This document shows positions 1 through 5,970 of a stretch of DNA of 5,970 nucleotides, piece after piece (within the stretch, counting starts at the first letter, position 1; each line of letters starts with the position of its first letter). A program made the position numbers and the translations under genes. Source of the DNA: Pseudomonadota bacterium (GTDB lineage: Bacteria; Pseudomonadota; Alphaproteobacteria; Rhizobiales; Afifellaceae); NCBI GenBank assembly GCA_023417735.1, contig JAEZEK010000014.1:1-5970 (forward strand), in the 5' to 3' direction. The notes beneath the pieces were generated by a model. The model saw only the letters and a program-made list of their open reading frames with translations. It was not told the origin of the DNA and ran no database searches.

Positions 1-601
1 GCTCGGCGTCGGCCGCGGTCGCAGCCACCGCCTTCAGCCGCTCCACCGCATGCGCGACGGTCAACCCGAACCGCGCCGAATAGAGCGCGTAGACGTTGTT
101 CGGCACCGTCTCGACGCGGTCGAGCGCGGGGAAGCGGCCGGCGGGGAGGACGATCTCCTCGGCGATCACCGGCTGCCCGTCGAGGAAGCGTGTGCGGCGC
201 AGGTCCCAGACCAGGCCGCGCGGCGGCAGGCCGAGCTTCGCGCGGGCGGCGGCGCTCGCCTTGGTCTTCACCAGCGCGGTGACGGTGCTGTCGGGCAGCC
301 GGCGCCGGCCGTCATCGGCGGTCAGCTTGAAGAACTTGAACAGGAGGCGTCCCTCCTCGGGCTCGGCCACGAAGGTGCCGCGGCCCTGCCGGCGCATGAC
401 GAGGTTGTCGGCGGCGAGCGAATCGAGCGCCTTGCGCACGGTGCCCTGGCTCACCCCCATCTCGACCGCGAGCTGCTGCTCGCTCGGCAGCATCTGGCCG
501 GGCTGCCAGCGCCCGTCGATCAGCCGCGACACCATCGCCTCGCGCACCTGGCGGTAGAGCGGGCGGAGTTCGAATGCCGTTTCGGAAATTTCCGCCTCCA
601 T
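1..601 (-). CDS. GntR/HutC-family transcriptional regulator with UTRA domain (partial, C-terminus outside window)
   Basis: This is a DNA-binding regulator; 200 codons are visible and the frame is still open at the left edge. Residues about 15-80 form a GntR winged helix-turn-helix, with the family signature PGQMLPSEQQLA, then GVSQGTVRKAL and the wing motif RQGRGTFV. From about residue 100 onward it looks like a UTRA ligand-binding domain (LGLPPRGLVWDLRRTRFLDG, then a P-x-I-A-E-E stretch), which places it in the HutC subfamily. Family members are usually about 240-250 residues, so some 40-50 are missing. The ATG at 601 is the only upstream start, because an in-frame stop lies at 623-625; no clear Shine-Dalgarno is seen. 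It is divergent from the sulfolactate-type operon and faces a palindrome in the shared intergenic region, so local control of that operon, probably as a repressor relieved by the substrate or a related metabolite, is inferred. The ligand is unknown. Confidence 0.9.
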   Translation of the reverse strand, partial: MEAEISETAFELRPLYRQVREAMVSRLIDGRWQPGQMLPSEQQLAVEMGVSQGTVRKALDSLAADNLVMRRQGRGTFVAEPEEGRLLFKFFKLTADDGRRRLPDSTVTALVKTKASAAARAKLGLPPRGLVWDLRRTRFLDGQPVIAEEIVLPAGRFPALDRVETVPNNVYALYSARFGLTVAHAVERLKAVAATAADAE

Positions 602-637
602 CGGCCGACGCGCATCATCAACTTAGCACGCCCCCGG

Positions 638-668
638 TTGACATCGGAAGCGGTCCGTATCTTATGTC
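638..668 (+). promoter_or_regulatory. Candidate sigma70-type promoter for the rightward operon
   Basis: A perfect -35 hexamer TTGACA lies at 638-643, an AT-poor spacer follows, and an AT-rich block begins at 658. The -10 element is ambiguous. TATCTT (658-663) has the best match but only 14 bases of spacing, while TATGTC (663-668) has 19 bases. Either would place the transcription start inside or just before the palindrome at 657-681, leaving a leader of about 30 bases before suyA. The -35 box is directly visible; promoter function is inferred. Confidence 0.5.
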
Positions 669-681
669 TTATATAAGATAC
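657..681. promoter_or_regulatory. Candidate operator: nested AT-rich palindromes, three half-sites
   Basis: Three copies of one six-base half-site are visible: TCTTAT at 660-665, TCTTAT at 667-672, and the inverted copy ATAAGA at 673-678. Copies two and three form a perfect 12-base palindrome, TCTTATATAAGA. Copies one and three form a second inverted repeat with nine-base arms, GTATCTTAT (657-665) and ATAAGATAC (673-681). The block is sharply AT-rich against a GC-rich background and overlaps the probable -10/+1 region. GntR-family dimers bind such short palindromes, so the divergent regulator is the natural candidate to bind here. Binding itself is inferred. Confidence 0.65.
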
Positions 682-709
682 ACCCCATCACCGCGAGAGG
701 GAGCACCGA

Positions 710-997
710 ATGAGCATTCCGCAATTGCTCGTGCACGAGCATGACGACAATGTCGGCGTCGTCGTCGTCGAGGGCCTGAAGGCCGGCACCGACATGCTGT
801 GCGTCGTCACGGCCGACAATTCCTCGTTCAACCTGACGGCCAAGTCCGACGTGCCGATCGGCCACAAGATCGCGCTGAAGGACCTGAAGTCCGGCGACAC
901 CGCGATCAAGTACGGCGAGGACATCGGCCGCTTCGTCGCCGACGTGGAGAAGGGCGGCCACGTCCACGTCCACAATCTGAAGACCAAGCGCTGGTAA
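710..997 (+). CDS. suyA: SAF-domain small subunit of a UxaA-type lyase, probably (2R)-sulfolactate sulfo-lyase subunit alpha
   Basis: This 95-residue protein consists of a single SAF-type domain equivalent to the N-terminal domain of altronate dehydratase (UxaA). It opens with [20 protein letters not shown], has a central PIGHKIAL segment, and ends in the characteristic histidine-rich tail HVHVHN (residues 84-89) followed by KTKRW. The size and the separate gene match the small (about 8-10 kDa) SuyA subunit, which together with SuyB splits (R)-3-sulfolactate into pyruvate and sulfite in the cytoplasm. The start is well supported: AGAGGGAG at 696-703 lies six bases before the ATG. It is the first gene of the rightward operon, directly downstream of the operator. 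The SAF/UxaA assignment is secure; the sulfolactate substrate is inferred from the small/large subunit split and the neighbouring exporter-like gene. A sugar-acid dehydratase small subunit is the main alternative. Confidence 0.85.
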   Translation: MSIPQLLVHEHDDNVGVVVVEGLKAGTDMLCVVTADNSSFNLTAKSDVPIGHKIALKDLKSGDTAIKYGEDIGRFVADVEKGGHVHVHNLKTKRW

Positions 998-1014
998 GCG
1001 CCGCCGGTCGGCGC
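998..1014 (+). other. Short GC hairpin immediately after suyA stop
   Basis: GCGCCG (998-1003) and CGGCGC (1009-1014) form a six-base-pair stem with a five-base loop, starting on the base after the suyA stop codon. No T tract follows, so it is not a convincing terminator. It could act as an mRNA stability or processing element in the 88-base gap before suyB, or be chance in GC-rich sequence. Confidence 0.3.
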
Positions 1015-1085
1015 AGCCCCCACACCCGCAATTTCGCCCGCGCGGCTCGGTAACCGGAGCGCCGGGACCAGACACGGAGGCCAGC

Positions 1086-2264
1086 ATGGCTCTCAACGGC
1101 AATCAGAAGATCATGGCCTACCGGCGCGAGAACGGCCGCGTCGGCGTCCGCAACCACGTCGTCATCCTGCCCGTCGACGACATCTCGAACGCGGCCTGCG
1201 AAAGCGTCGCCAACAACATCAAGGGCACGATGGCGCTGCCGCACGCCTACGGGCGGCTCCAGTTCGGCGAGGATCTCGACCTGCATTTCCGGACGATGAT
1301 CGGCACCGGGTCCAACCCGAACGTCGCCGCCGTCGTCGTGATCGGCATCGAACCCGGCTGGACCAACCGCATCGTCGAGGGCATCGCCAAGACCGGCAAG
1401 CCGGTGGCGGGCTTCTGGATCGAGCAGAACGGCGACCTGAAGACGATCATGGACGCCTCGCGCAAGGCGAAGGAGTTCGTGCACTGGGCGACCGAGCTGC
1501 AGCGCGAGGAGTGCGACATCTCCGAGCTCTGGGTCTCCACCAAGTGCGGCGAGAGCGACACCACGACCGGCCTCGGCTCGTGCCCGACGGTCGGCAACAT
1601 GTACGACAAGCTGATCCCAGCCGGCATCTACGGCTGCTTCGGCGAGACCTCGGAGATCACCGGCGCCGAGCACATCTGCAAGGAGCGCGCGGCGACGCCG
1701 GAGGTCGGCGAGCGCTGGTACAAGATGTGGAAGGCCTACCAGGACGACGTCATCGAGGCGAACAAGGTCGACGACCTCTCCGAGAGCCAGCCGACCAAGG
1801 GCAACATCGAGGGCGGCCTGTCCACGATCGAGGAGAAGGCGCGCGGCAATCTGGAGAAGATCGGCCGCGAGTGCCGCTACATCGACATCCTGGAGCCGGC
1901 CGAGGCGCCGAAGGCCGGGCCGGGCCTCTACTTCATGGACAGCTCGTCGGCGGCGGCCGAATGCGTGACGCTGATGGCGGCCGGCGGCTACGTCATCCAC
2001 ACCTTCCCGACCGGGCAGGGCAACGTCATCGGCAACCCGATCGTGCCGGTCATCAAGATCACCGCCAACCCGCGCACGGTGCGGACCATGTCGGAGCACG
2101 TCGACGTCGACGTCTCGGGCATCCTGCGCCGCGAGATGACCATCGACCAGGCCGGCGACGCGCTGATCGACATGGTCGTGCGCACCGCCAACGGCCGCAA
2201 CACGGCGGCGGAGGCCCTTGGCCACCGCGAGTTCGTCATGACGAAGCTCTACCGCAGCGCCTGA
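1086..2264 (+). CDS. suyB: UxaA-family large (catalytic) subunit, probably (2R)-sulfolactate sulfo-lyase subunit beta
   Basis: This 392-residue protein covers the catalytic part of the UxaA/GarD dehydratase family, with the SAF domain carried separately by the preceding gene. Family landmarks appear in order: [10 protein letters not shown] near residues 20-29, KCGESD at 153-158, [10 protein letters not shown] at 187-196, [13 protein letters not shown] at 306-318 and PVIKITANP at 321-329. The length agrees with the roughly 42 kDa SuyB subunit. The enzyme would eliminate sulfite from (R)-3-sulfolactate to give pyruvate (EC 4.4.1.24). Two motifs differ from those I expect in sugar-acid dehydratases: CGESD rather than CGGSD, and PTGQG rather than TTGRG. 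This fits a different substrate. GGAGG at 1076-1080 lies five bases before the ATG, fixing the start. The family is secure; the exact substrate rests on context and on these motif differences. No frameshift or truncation is seen. Confidence 0.85.
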   Translation: MALNGNQKIMAYRRENGRVGVRNHVVILPVDDISNAACESVANNIKGTMALPHAYGRLQFGEDLDLHFRTMIGTGSNPNVAAVVVIGIEPGWTNRIVEGIAKTGKPVAGFWIEQNGDLKTIMDASRKAKEFVHWATELQREECDISELWVSTKCGESDTTTGLGSCPTVGNMYDKLIPAGIYGCFGETSEITGAEHICKERAATPEVGERWYKMWKAYQDDVIEANKVDDLSESQPTKGNIEGGLSTIEEKARGNLEKIGRECRYIDILEPAEAPKAGPGLYFMDSSSAAAECVTLMAAGGYVIHTFPTGQGNVIGNPIVPVIKITANPRTVRTMSEHVDVDVSGILRREMTIDQAGDALIDMVVRTANGRNTAAEALGHREFVMTKLYRSA

Positions 2265-2282
2265 CCGGCCCTGCGCAGTCAC

Positions 2283-2311
2283 GGGCCGGCGCCGCGTTGC
2301 GCCGGCCCTTT
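2283..2311 (+). terminator. Terminator-like hairpin between suyB and suyZ
   Basis: A perfect ten-base-pair inverted repeat, GGGCCGGCGC (2283-2292) and GCGCCGGCCC (2299-2308), encloses a six-base loop and is followed directly by TTTCC and then ATTT. It starts 19 bases after the suyB stop. The stem is very stable, but the T tract is short. It may therefore be a partial (leaky) terminator, or a 3' stabilising hairpin that lowers expression of the transport genes relative to suyAB. Confidence 0.6.
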
Positions 2312-2364
2312 CCATTTCTGCGCCGGGTCCTGCGGCGATTGCGCGCCCGGCGAGGATACCTGCC

Positions 2365-3387
2365 ATGACCTCGTCTCCGCCGGCCGGCTGGCCGGACCGC
2401 CTTCGCGAAGAGCTCGGCCGCATCGGCCCGGGCTTCGCGGTCGCGCTGACGGTCGCGGCGGCCGCCTCCTTCGTGTCGGAGACCTATGGCGGCCCGGTCA
2501 TGCTGCTCGCGCTGCTCCTCGGCATGGCGCTCAGTTTCCTCTCGGAGGCCGGCCGCTGCCCGCCCGGCATCCAGTTCACGGCGAAGCGGGTGCTGCGCAT
2601 CGGCATCGCGCTGCTCGGGCTGAGGATCGCGGCGAGCGACGTCGTCGCGCTCGGGCTGCAGACGGTCGAGCTGGTGATCGCGGGCGTGGTGCTGACCATC
2701 CTCTCCGGCGTGGCGCTGGCGCGGTTCGTCGGACGCGGCGCGCGCTTCGGCACGCTGATCGGCGGCGCCACCGCCATCTGCGGCGCCTCGGCCGCGCTCG
2801 CCATCGCCTCCGTGCTGCCGCGCCGCCCGGAATCCGACCGCGAGACGATCTTCGTGGTGGTCGCCGTCACGACGCTCTCCACCATCGCGATGGTCATCTA
2901 CCCGGCGCTCTTCCACGCCCTCGGCTTCGACCGCTACCAGATCGGCATCCTCGTCGGCGCGACCATTCACGACGTCGCGCAGGTCGTCGGCGCGGGCTAC
3001 GCCGTCTCCGATCTCACCGGCGACACCGCGACGGTGGTGAAGCTCTTCCGCGTCGCGCTCCTGCTGCCGGTGGTCTTCATCATCTCCATGCTGTTCGCCC
3101 GCGCCCGCACCGGCGGCGAGGCGCGGCAGCTGCCGGTGCCGGTCTTCGCGATCGTCTTCGCCGCGCTCGTGGTCGTGAATTCCTTCGGCGTCGTTCCGGA
3201 CCTGATTCGCGAGCCGCTCGTCGGGCTCTCGCGCTGGTGCCTCATCGCCGCGGTCGCTGCGATCGGCCTCTCGACGTCGCTGAAGGAGATCGCGAAGGTG
3301 GGATTTCCGCCCGTCTTCGTTGCCGTCGGCACCACGATCGTGCTTCTTGTCTTTACGCTGGCCGCGGTCGTCCTGATCGTGAATTGA
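2365..3387 (+). CDS. suyZ: UPF0324/YeiH-family membrane protein, putative sulfite exporter
   Basis: This 340-residue, strongly hydrophobic protein has about nine to ten predicted membrane segments after a short cytoplasmic-like N-terminus. It carries the hallmarks of the YeiH/UPF0324 family: PPGIQFTAKRVLRIGIALLG (about 66-85), the glycine-rich GGATAICGASAALA (133-146) and GATIHDVAQVVGAGYA (198-213). Length is typical and no break is visible. A member of this kind accompanies suyAB in Paracoccus and is proposed to export the sulfite released by the lyase, so the same role is inferred here; biochemical proof for the family is thin. GAGGAT at 2352-2357 precedes the ATG at suitable distance. It lies downstream of a terminator-like hairpin, so its expression may be lower than that of suyAB. 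Alternative: an anion transporter of unknown substrate. Confidence 0.8.
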   Translation: MTSSPPAGWPDRLREELGRIGPGFAVALTVAAAASFVSETYGGPVMLLALLLGMALSFLSEAGRCPPGIQFTAKRVLRIGIALLGLRIAASDVVALGLQTVELVIAGVVLTILSGVALARFVGRGARFGTLIGGATAICGASAALAIASVLPRRPESDRETIFVVVAVTTLSTIAMVIYPALFHALGFDRYQIGILVGATIHDVAQVVGAGYAVSDLTGDTATVVKLFRVALLLPVVFIISMLFARARTGGEARQLPVPVFAIVFAALVVVNSFGVVPDLIREPLVGLSRWCLIAAVAAIGLSTSLKEIAKVGFPPVFVAVGTTIVLLVFTLAAVVLIVN

Positions 3388-3441
3388 CCCGCGCCGGCAC
3401 CATTGAACGCAAACGCCTGGGACATTCGTCCGGAAAAGATG

Positions 3442-3449
3442 AGGGAGAG
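3442..3449 (+). promoter_or_regulatory. Ribosome binding site deciding the tctC start
   Basis: AGGGAGAG sits seven bases before the ATG at 3457. In-frame earlier starts exist (TTG at 3403, ATG at 3439), but neither has a well-spaced site, and both would add a charged extension in front of the signal peptide. The 3457 start is preferred. Confidence 0.75.
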
Positions 3450-3456
3450 AAACGGG

Positions 3457-4413
3457 ATGCGATTCTTCACGAGCACCAGGACGATCGTCGCGGCCGCCGT
3501 GGTGGCCGTTGCGAGCGTCGGCAGCGCCGCGGCGTTCCCGGACAAGCCGGTGGACTACATCATTCCGTTCGGCCCGGGCGGCGAGTCGGACATCGCCGCG
3601 CGCCTGCAGCAGCCCTTCTTCAAGCAGAAGTTCGGGCAGGACCTCGTCGTCTCCTACAAGGAAGGCGGCGGCGGGGCGGTCGGCTGGGCCCAGCTCAACA
3701 GCCTGAACAGCGACGGCCACACCATCATGGGCATCAACCTGCCGCACGTGGTGATCCAGCCGGCCGAGAAGGACGTCGGCTACAAGATGGAGGACCTCGT
3801 CCCGGTCTACTGGTTCCAGTACACCCCGGACGCGATCGTCGTGACGGCCGGCAGCCAGTTCAAGACGCTCGAGGACATGATCGCCTATGCCAAGGAGAAC
3901 CCGGGCCGCGTGACCTTCTCCGGCTCCGGCAAGGGCACGGCGAACCACCTCGCGCAGGTGCGGTTCGACGAGCTCGCCGGCATCAAGACGACCTACGTGC
4001 CGTTCGGCGGCACCGGGCCCGCCACCACCGCCATGCTCGGCGAGCAGGTCGTCGCCTCGTGGGGCTACACCACCGTCGGCGCGGCGCAGGGCGAGCAGGT
4101 CCGCATGCTCGCCGTCGCGATGGAGGAGCGGCACCCGCTGTTCCCGGACGTGCCGACCTTCAAGGAGCTCGGCTTCGACATGGTCGGCGGCGCGCTCCGC
4201 GGCATCGCGGTTCCGAGCGGCGTCTCGGAGGAGCACCGCAAGGCGTGGTCGGACATGATCGGCGAGGTCAACAAGGACGAGGCCTTCCGCAAGCAGATGC
4301 TCGACGGCGGCTTCGCGCTCATCGACATCCCCTACGAGGAGATGGACGCCTACATGAACGAGCAGAAGGAGGCCTATCTGGCCGCCGCCCGTGAAGCGGG
4401 CATCCTGAAGTAG
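3457..4413 (+). CDS. tctC: TctC/Bug-family periplasmic solute-binding protein of a tripartite tricarboxylate transporter
   Basis: This 318-residue secreted binding protein begins with a classical signal peptide: basic start MRFFTSTR, hydrophobic core TIVAAAVVAVASV, and a likely cut after GSAAA near residue 26. The mature part starts FPDKPVDYIIPFGPGGESD, the typical Bug-family opening, with the ligand-loop aspartate at 45. Further family landmarks are GSGKGTANHLA (156-166), VPFGGTGPA (181-189) and FPDVPTFKELGF (229-240). It would capture a carboxylated anion in the periplasm and deliver it to the membrane subunits. Bug proteins bind diverse carboxylates. Its place between a putative sulfite exporter and TctA suggests 3-sulfolactate or a close relative, but the ligand cannot be read from sequence. 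It follows suyZ by 69 bases and precedes tctA by 33 bases. No truncation is seen. Confidence 0.92.
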   Translation: MRFFTSTRTIVAAAVVAVASVGSAAAFPDKPVDYIIPFGPGGESDIAARLQQPFFKQKFGQDLVVSYKEGGGGAVGWAQLNSLNSDGHTIMGINLPHVVIQPAEKDVGYKMEDLVPVYWFQYTPDAIVVTAGSQFKTLEDMIAYAKENPGRVTFSGSGKGTANHLAQVRFDELAGIKTTYVPFGGTGPATTAMLGEQVVASWGYTTVGAAQGEQVRMLAVAMEERHPLFPDVPTFKELGFDMVGGALRGIAVPSGVSEEHRKAWSDMIGEVNKDEAFRKQMLDGGFALIDIPYEEMDAYMNEQKEAYLAAAREAGILK

Positions 4414-4434
4414 ACGAGACGGGTCGCGAACCAT

Positions 4435-4441
4435 GAGGGGG
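4435..4441 (+). promoter_or_regulatory. Ribosome binding site supporting a GTG start for tctA
   Basis: GAGGGGG ends five bases before GTG at 4447. The nearby ATG at 4433 is in another frame, and the tctA frame has no ATG between the tctC stop and this GTG. The GTG is therefore the best start. Confidence 0.7.
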
Positions 4442-4446
4442 CGGTC

Positions 4447-5970
4447 GTGACCGGTCTCGAGCATCTGATCGCCGCGCTGACGCCGCTGAACCTGCTCTTC
4501 GCATTGTTCGGCGTCGTCGCCGGCACCGTGATCGGATCGATCCCGGGGCTGACCGCCACCATGGCGGTCGCCGTCCTGGTGCCGCTCACCTTCACGATGG
4601 AGCCGGCCTCCGCGCTCATCCTGATGGGCGCGATCTATACCGGCGCCATCTATGGCGGGGCCTATTCGGCCATCCTCCTCAACACGCCCGGAACGCCCTC
4701 GGCGATCGCCACCACCTTCGACGGCTATCCGATGGCGCGGCGCGGCGACGGCGATCTCGCGATCACCGTCGCCTGCCTGGCGAGCGTGGTCGGCGGCCTC
4801 GTCGGGGCGCTCTTCCTGCTGACCCTCGCGCCGCCGCTCTCGCGCGTGGCGCTCGCCTTCGGGCCGGTGGAGTATTTCTGGCTGGCGATCTTCGGCCTCT
4901 CGCTGATCGCGGCGCTGTCGGAGGGCAGCGTCTGGAAGGGCATCGCGGGCGGCGCGCTCGGGCTGCTCCTGTCCTGCGTCGGCGTCGCGGCGGTTTCCTC
5001 CGACGTCCGCCTCACCTTCGGCAGCCAGACGCTCGTCGGCGGCATCCAGATCGTCGCCGCGCTGATCGGCCTCTACTGCATTCCCGTCCTGATCGACCTC
5101 GCCGCCACGCCCGACCGGCACCTGAAGCTCGACGAGAACCAGGCGCCGCGGGGCTTCCGCCTGCGCGAGGCCATCGCCATCACGATGCGGCAGAAGTTCA
5201 ACGTGCTGCGCTCCTCGGTCATCGGCACGGTGGTCGGGATCCTGCCCGGGGCGGGCGGCTCCATCGCCTCGCTGGTCGCCTATTCGGAAGCGCGCCGCAC
5301 GGCGCGGCGCGACCAGCATTACGGCCGCGGCGAACCGGGCGGCATCATCGCCTCGGAATCCTCGAACAACGCCACCGTCGGCGGCGGCTTCATCCCGACG
5401 CTGGTCCTCGGCATCCCCGGCACGCCGCCGGACGCCGTGATCCTGGGCGCGCTGCTCGTGCAGGGCATCCGCACCGGGCCGAAGCTCTTCGAGGCACAGG
5501 GTGCGATTGCCTACACCTTCATCTGGGGCCTGGTGCTCGCCACCATCCTGATGCTGCCGACGGGCCTGCTGCTCGGCCGCTACGCCTACCGCACCATCAT
5601 CACCATCCCGAAGGCGGTGCTCGTCCCGACCGTCGCCTTCATGACGATCATCGGCACCTACGCGATCCGCAACAGCGGCTCGGACGTCATCATCATGGTG
5701 CTGCTCGGCATTGCCGGCTGGATCGTCTCGCGCTTCGGCTTCGCGGTCTCCCCGATCGTGCTCGGCCTCATCCTCGGGCCGATCGCCGAGCAGGGCTTCG
5801 TCCAGGCCTGGACGATCGGCACCGCGATCGACGACCTGCCGGGCATGTTCTTCGGCCGGCCGATCAGCCTCGCCATCATCGCCTTCACGCTCCTCACGCT
5901 GTTCTACCCCGCCGCGAAGGCGTGGTGGGAGGCGCGGCGGAGCGGCGCGCCGGCGGCGGCGGTGCTGAAG
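4447..5970 (+). CDS. tctA: TctA-family large membrane subunit of a tripartite tricarboxylate transporter (open at right edge)
   Basis: The 508 codons run to the last base of the window without a stop. TctA proteins are about 500 residues, so only the extreme C-terminus is missing. The family pattern of two related halves is clear: the first carries GSIPGLTATMA (30-40) and NTPGTPSA (79-86); the second carries GILPGAGGS (264-272), ASESSNNA (302-309) and LGIPGTPPDA (321-330). Around ten to twelve hydrophobic segments are visible. It forms the substrate channel, using an ion gradient and receiving substrate from TctC. It starts at GTG in the same frame as tctC, 33 bases after its stop, so the two are almost certainly co-transcribed. 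The small TctB subunit usually found between tctC and tctA is absent here; it may lie beyond the window. Confidence 0.93.
   Translation, partial: MTGLEHLIAALTPLNLLFALFGVVAGTVIGSIPGLTATMAVAVLVPLTFTMEPASALILMGAIYTGAIYGGAYSAILLNTPGTPSAIATTFDGYPMARRGDGDLAITVACLASVVGGLVGALFLLTLAPPLSRVALAFGPVEYFWLAIFGLSLIAALSEGSVWKGIAGGALGLLLSCVGVAAVSSDVRLTFGSQTLVGGIQIVAALIGLYCIPVLIDLAATPDRHLKLDENQAPRGFRLREAIAITMRQKFNVLRSSVIGTVVGILPGAGGSIASLVAYSEARRTARRDQHYGRGEPGGIIASESSNNATVGGGFIPTLVLGIPGTPPDAVILGALLVQGIRTGPKLFEAQGAIAYTFIWGLVLATILMLPTGLLLGRYAYRTIITIPKAVLVPTVAFMTIIGTYAIRNSGSDVIIMVLLGIAGWIVSRFGFAVSPIVLGLILGPIAEQGFVQAWTIGTAIDDLPGMFFGRPISLAIIAFTLLTLFYPAAKAWWEARRSGAPAAAVLK

Noticed and set aside
50..676. Rightward open frame opposite the regulator
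   Set aside because: It is in register with the reverse-strand regulator codons, has no domain, and runs through the promoter/operator region.
710..2264. Altronate or galactarate dehydratase split into two genes by a frameshift
   Set aside because: Both reading frames have their own good ribosome binding sites, complete domain ends and an 88-base gap; the two-subunit form is the normal SuyA/SuyB arrangement.
906..2423. Leftward open frame of 505 codons opposite suyB
   Set aside because: It has a repetitive Arg/Ala/Asp/Val composition and no recognisable motif, and lies opposite a gene with strong family motifs.
3237..4394. Rightward Arg-rich frame overlapping suyZ and tctC, and a similar one at 1511-2368
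   Set aside because: Both are frame-shifted shadows of genes on the same strand, with biased composition and no domains.
2236..5319. Very long leftward open frame (1027 codons) across suyZ, tctC and part of tctA
   Set aside because: It is antisense to three clear genes, its translation is low-complexity and rich in Arg, Asp, Gly and His with no domain, and such frames arise from GC-biased wobble positions.
1..5970. Mobile element, CRISPR array, tRNA/rRNA, or foreign-DNA signature
   Set aside because: No transposase or integrase motifs, spaced direct repeats or tRNA-like folds were seen, and base composition is even across the window apart from the operator block.

Overview
The window is uniformly GC-rich. 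Wobble positions are strongly G/C-biased, and long open frames lie antisense to every gene. The gene content (GntR/HutC regulator, two-part UxaA-type lyase, YeiH-type membrane protein, tripartite tricarboxylate transporter) suggests a chromosomal catabolic locus of a high-GC proteobacterium. An alphaproteobacterium of the Rhodobacterales/Hyphomicrobiales kind is most likely, but this is inferred from content and composition and was not tested.

Layout: a GntR-family regulator reads leftward from base 601 and runs off the left edge. A 108-base divergent intergenic region follows, holding a perfect TTGACA -35 box and an AT-rich, three-half-site palindromic operator candidate. Five genes then read rightward: a 95-residue SAF-domain subunit (suyA-like), a 392-residue UxaA-type catalytic subunit (suyB-like), a UPF0324/YeiH-family integral membrane protein (suyZ-like), a periplasmic TctC/Bug solute-binding protein, and a TctA-type large membrane subunit that is still open at the right edge. 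Gaps between the rightward genes are 88, 100, 69 and 33 bases. A strong GC hairpin followed by a short T tract lies between suyB and suyZ.

Proposed working of the locus (inference from family knowledge): the TctC/TctA transporter imports a small sulfonated hydroxy-acid, most simply 3-sulfolactate. SuyAB cleaves (R)-sulfolactate to pyruvate and sulfite, and the YeiH-type protein exports the toxic sulfite. The divergent regulator would control the set through the palindrome upstream of suyA. The lyase/exporter core matches the suyAB-suyZ arrangement known for sulfolactate degradation in Paracoccus. The less expected points are the coupled transporter with no small TctB subunit between TctC and TctA, the operator architecture, and the hairpin inside the operon. 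No mobile element, CRISPR array, tRNA or rRNA was seen, and no stretch over 300 bases lacks a gene.
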